A program made the position numbers and the translations under genes. DNA of 64,000 nucleotides from NCBI RefSeq assembly GCF_002008315.2, contig NZ_MVDG02000001.1:1426001-1490000 (forward strand). Reading direction: 5' to 3'. Below, piece after piece: positions 63,469 to 64,000 of the stretch (position 1 is its first letter; each line of letters opens with the position of its first letter). Below the pieces are notes generated by a model. That model did no database searches, was not told the DNA's origin, and saw nothing but the letters and a program-made list of their open reading frames with translations. This stretch comes from Arthrobacter sp. KBS0703. Lineage in GTDB: Bacteria; Actinomycetota; Actinomycetes; Actinomycetales; Micrococcaceae.

Positions 63469-64000
63469 TTAGGTTGGGGGCGCGTGTTGGCAGTAGGGGC
63501 AGCGGGCGAGCTGTCGGATGAGGATCCGTTGGAGTTCCTTGAGGACCCCGTACAGGCTCAGGCTTCCCCTGCTTTTGGGGTGGCAAGGCGTTTCCTGGTG
63601 ATGAACAGGTGGGCCGCTGACGCGAGGGTGACGTGGTGGTGGAAGCCCGGGAAGGACTGTCCCGCGAAGTGGGAAAGGCCGAGCCCGGTTTTCAGTTCGC
63701 GGTAGTCGTGTTCGATGCGCCATCGGATTTTCGCCAGCCTGACCGGGGTCCTGGTCGGTGTGTCGGCGGGCAGGTCGGAGAGACAGTAGGCGGTGGGTTC
63801 CTTGGCGCCGGGTGTCATTCGGGGATCAGCCAGGCCTCGGGCAGCGATCCGTTTTCGCCGGGAGCGATGTGCCGGCTGGCAGGCCTGACCCGCAGTGCCA
63901 GGAAGCGGGATTTCGTGGCCGCGGTTCTGTTAATGCCGGTGTTTTTCGTGCCGTGCCGCCAGGTGACCTGTCGTAGTTGACCCCTTCCGGCGGCTACCGC
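63469..64000 (-). pseudogene. IS701-like transposase, frameshifted and cut by window edge
   Basis: Reading leftward: RQVTWRHGTKNTGINRTAAT, FLALRVRPASRHIAPG, SLPEAWLIPE, then a frameshift (one G missing after GAATG near 63820), GAKEPTAYCLSDLPADTPTR, RLAKIRWRIEHDYRELKTGL (the conserved transposase segment with the final catalytic Glu) and HVTLASAAHLFITRKRLATP. A second frameshift leads to SLSLYGVLKELQRILIRQLA ending RCPYCQHAPPT. Probably inactive. The upstream half lies outside the window. Confidence 0.65.

Overview
High-GC actinobacterial DNA that most resembles the Micrococcaceae (Arthrobacter or Pseudarthrobacter type). The grounds are a complete Pup-proteasome locus, mycothiol ligase (mshC), RbpA, a naturally fused PafBC, and gene order that parallels the mycobacterial rbpA/ppm and mpa-dop-pup-prcBA-pafA-pafBC-tatAC-helY regions.

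Left part (1-35.4 kb) is dense core chromosome. It opens with a lipoprotein cut by the window edge, def, an S9 peptidase, an rRNA methyltransferase gene, NfeD/SPFH membrane proteins, rbpA and a polyprenol-phosphate mannosyltransferase. A long leftward block follows (27.3 to 8.3 kb): site-2 protease, trmI, arc, dop, pup, prcB, prcA, pafA, two FKBP isomerases, pafBC, tatA, tatC, a Ski2-like helicase and an amidohydrolase. After that come HAD, PAC2, mshC, uppP, aldo/keto reductase, acyl-CoA dehydrogenase and M20 peptidase genes. Together these cover Pup-tagged protein turnover, the linked DNA-damage regulator, Tat export, mycothiol synthesis and cell-wall lipid recycling.

The core contains four foreign insertions of the 19-bp Tn5 mosaic end, one single and three as back-to-back 38-bp palindromes. 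They break three otherwise normal genes (methyltransferase, helicase, site-2 protease). They look like library adapters left in the assembly, not biology, and some native sequence seems lost at the joints.

Right part (35.6-64 kb) is accessory DNA starting at a tRNA-Leu(GAG) gene followed directly by a tyrosine recombinase: a mobile element integrated at the tRNA 3' end, whose far end I do not see. It carries an HNH nuclease, a phosphoesterase, lipoproteins (one with an MmpS-like domain), a GH13 branching-type enzyme, a conjugation ATPase with a replication-relaxation-like partner, a three-gene two-component operon, a cutinase with SH3-like repeats and a decayed transposase. Many small genes here are frameshifted or truncated.

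The most unusual region is 45-50 kb: three copies of an intergenic repeat with a TAAC...GTTA palindrome, a perfect-armed 57-bp palindrome, and about 1.1 kb packed with short GC hairpins of one design (triloop TNY on the top strand, changing to GNA to the right), immediately before the conjugation ATPase gene. No known feature type explains that array.
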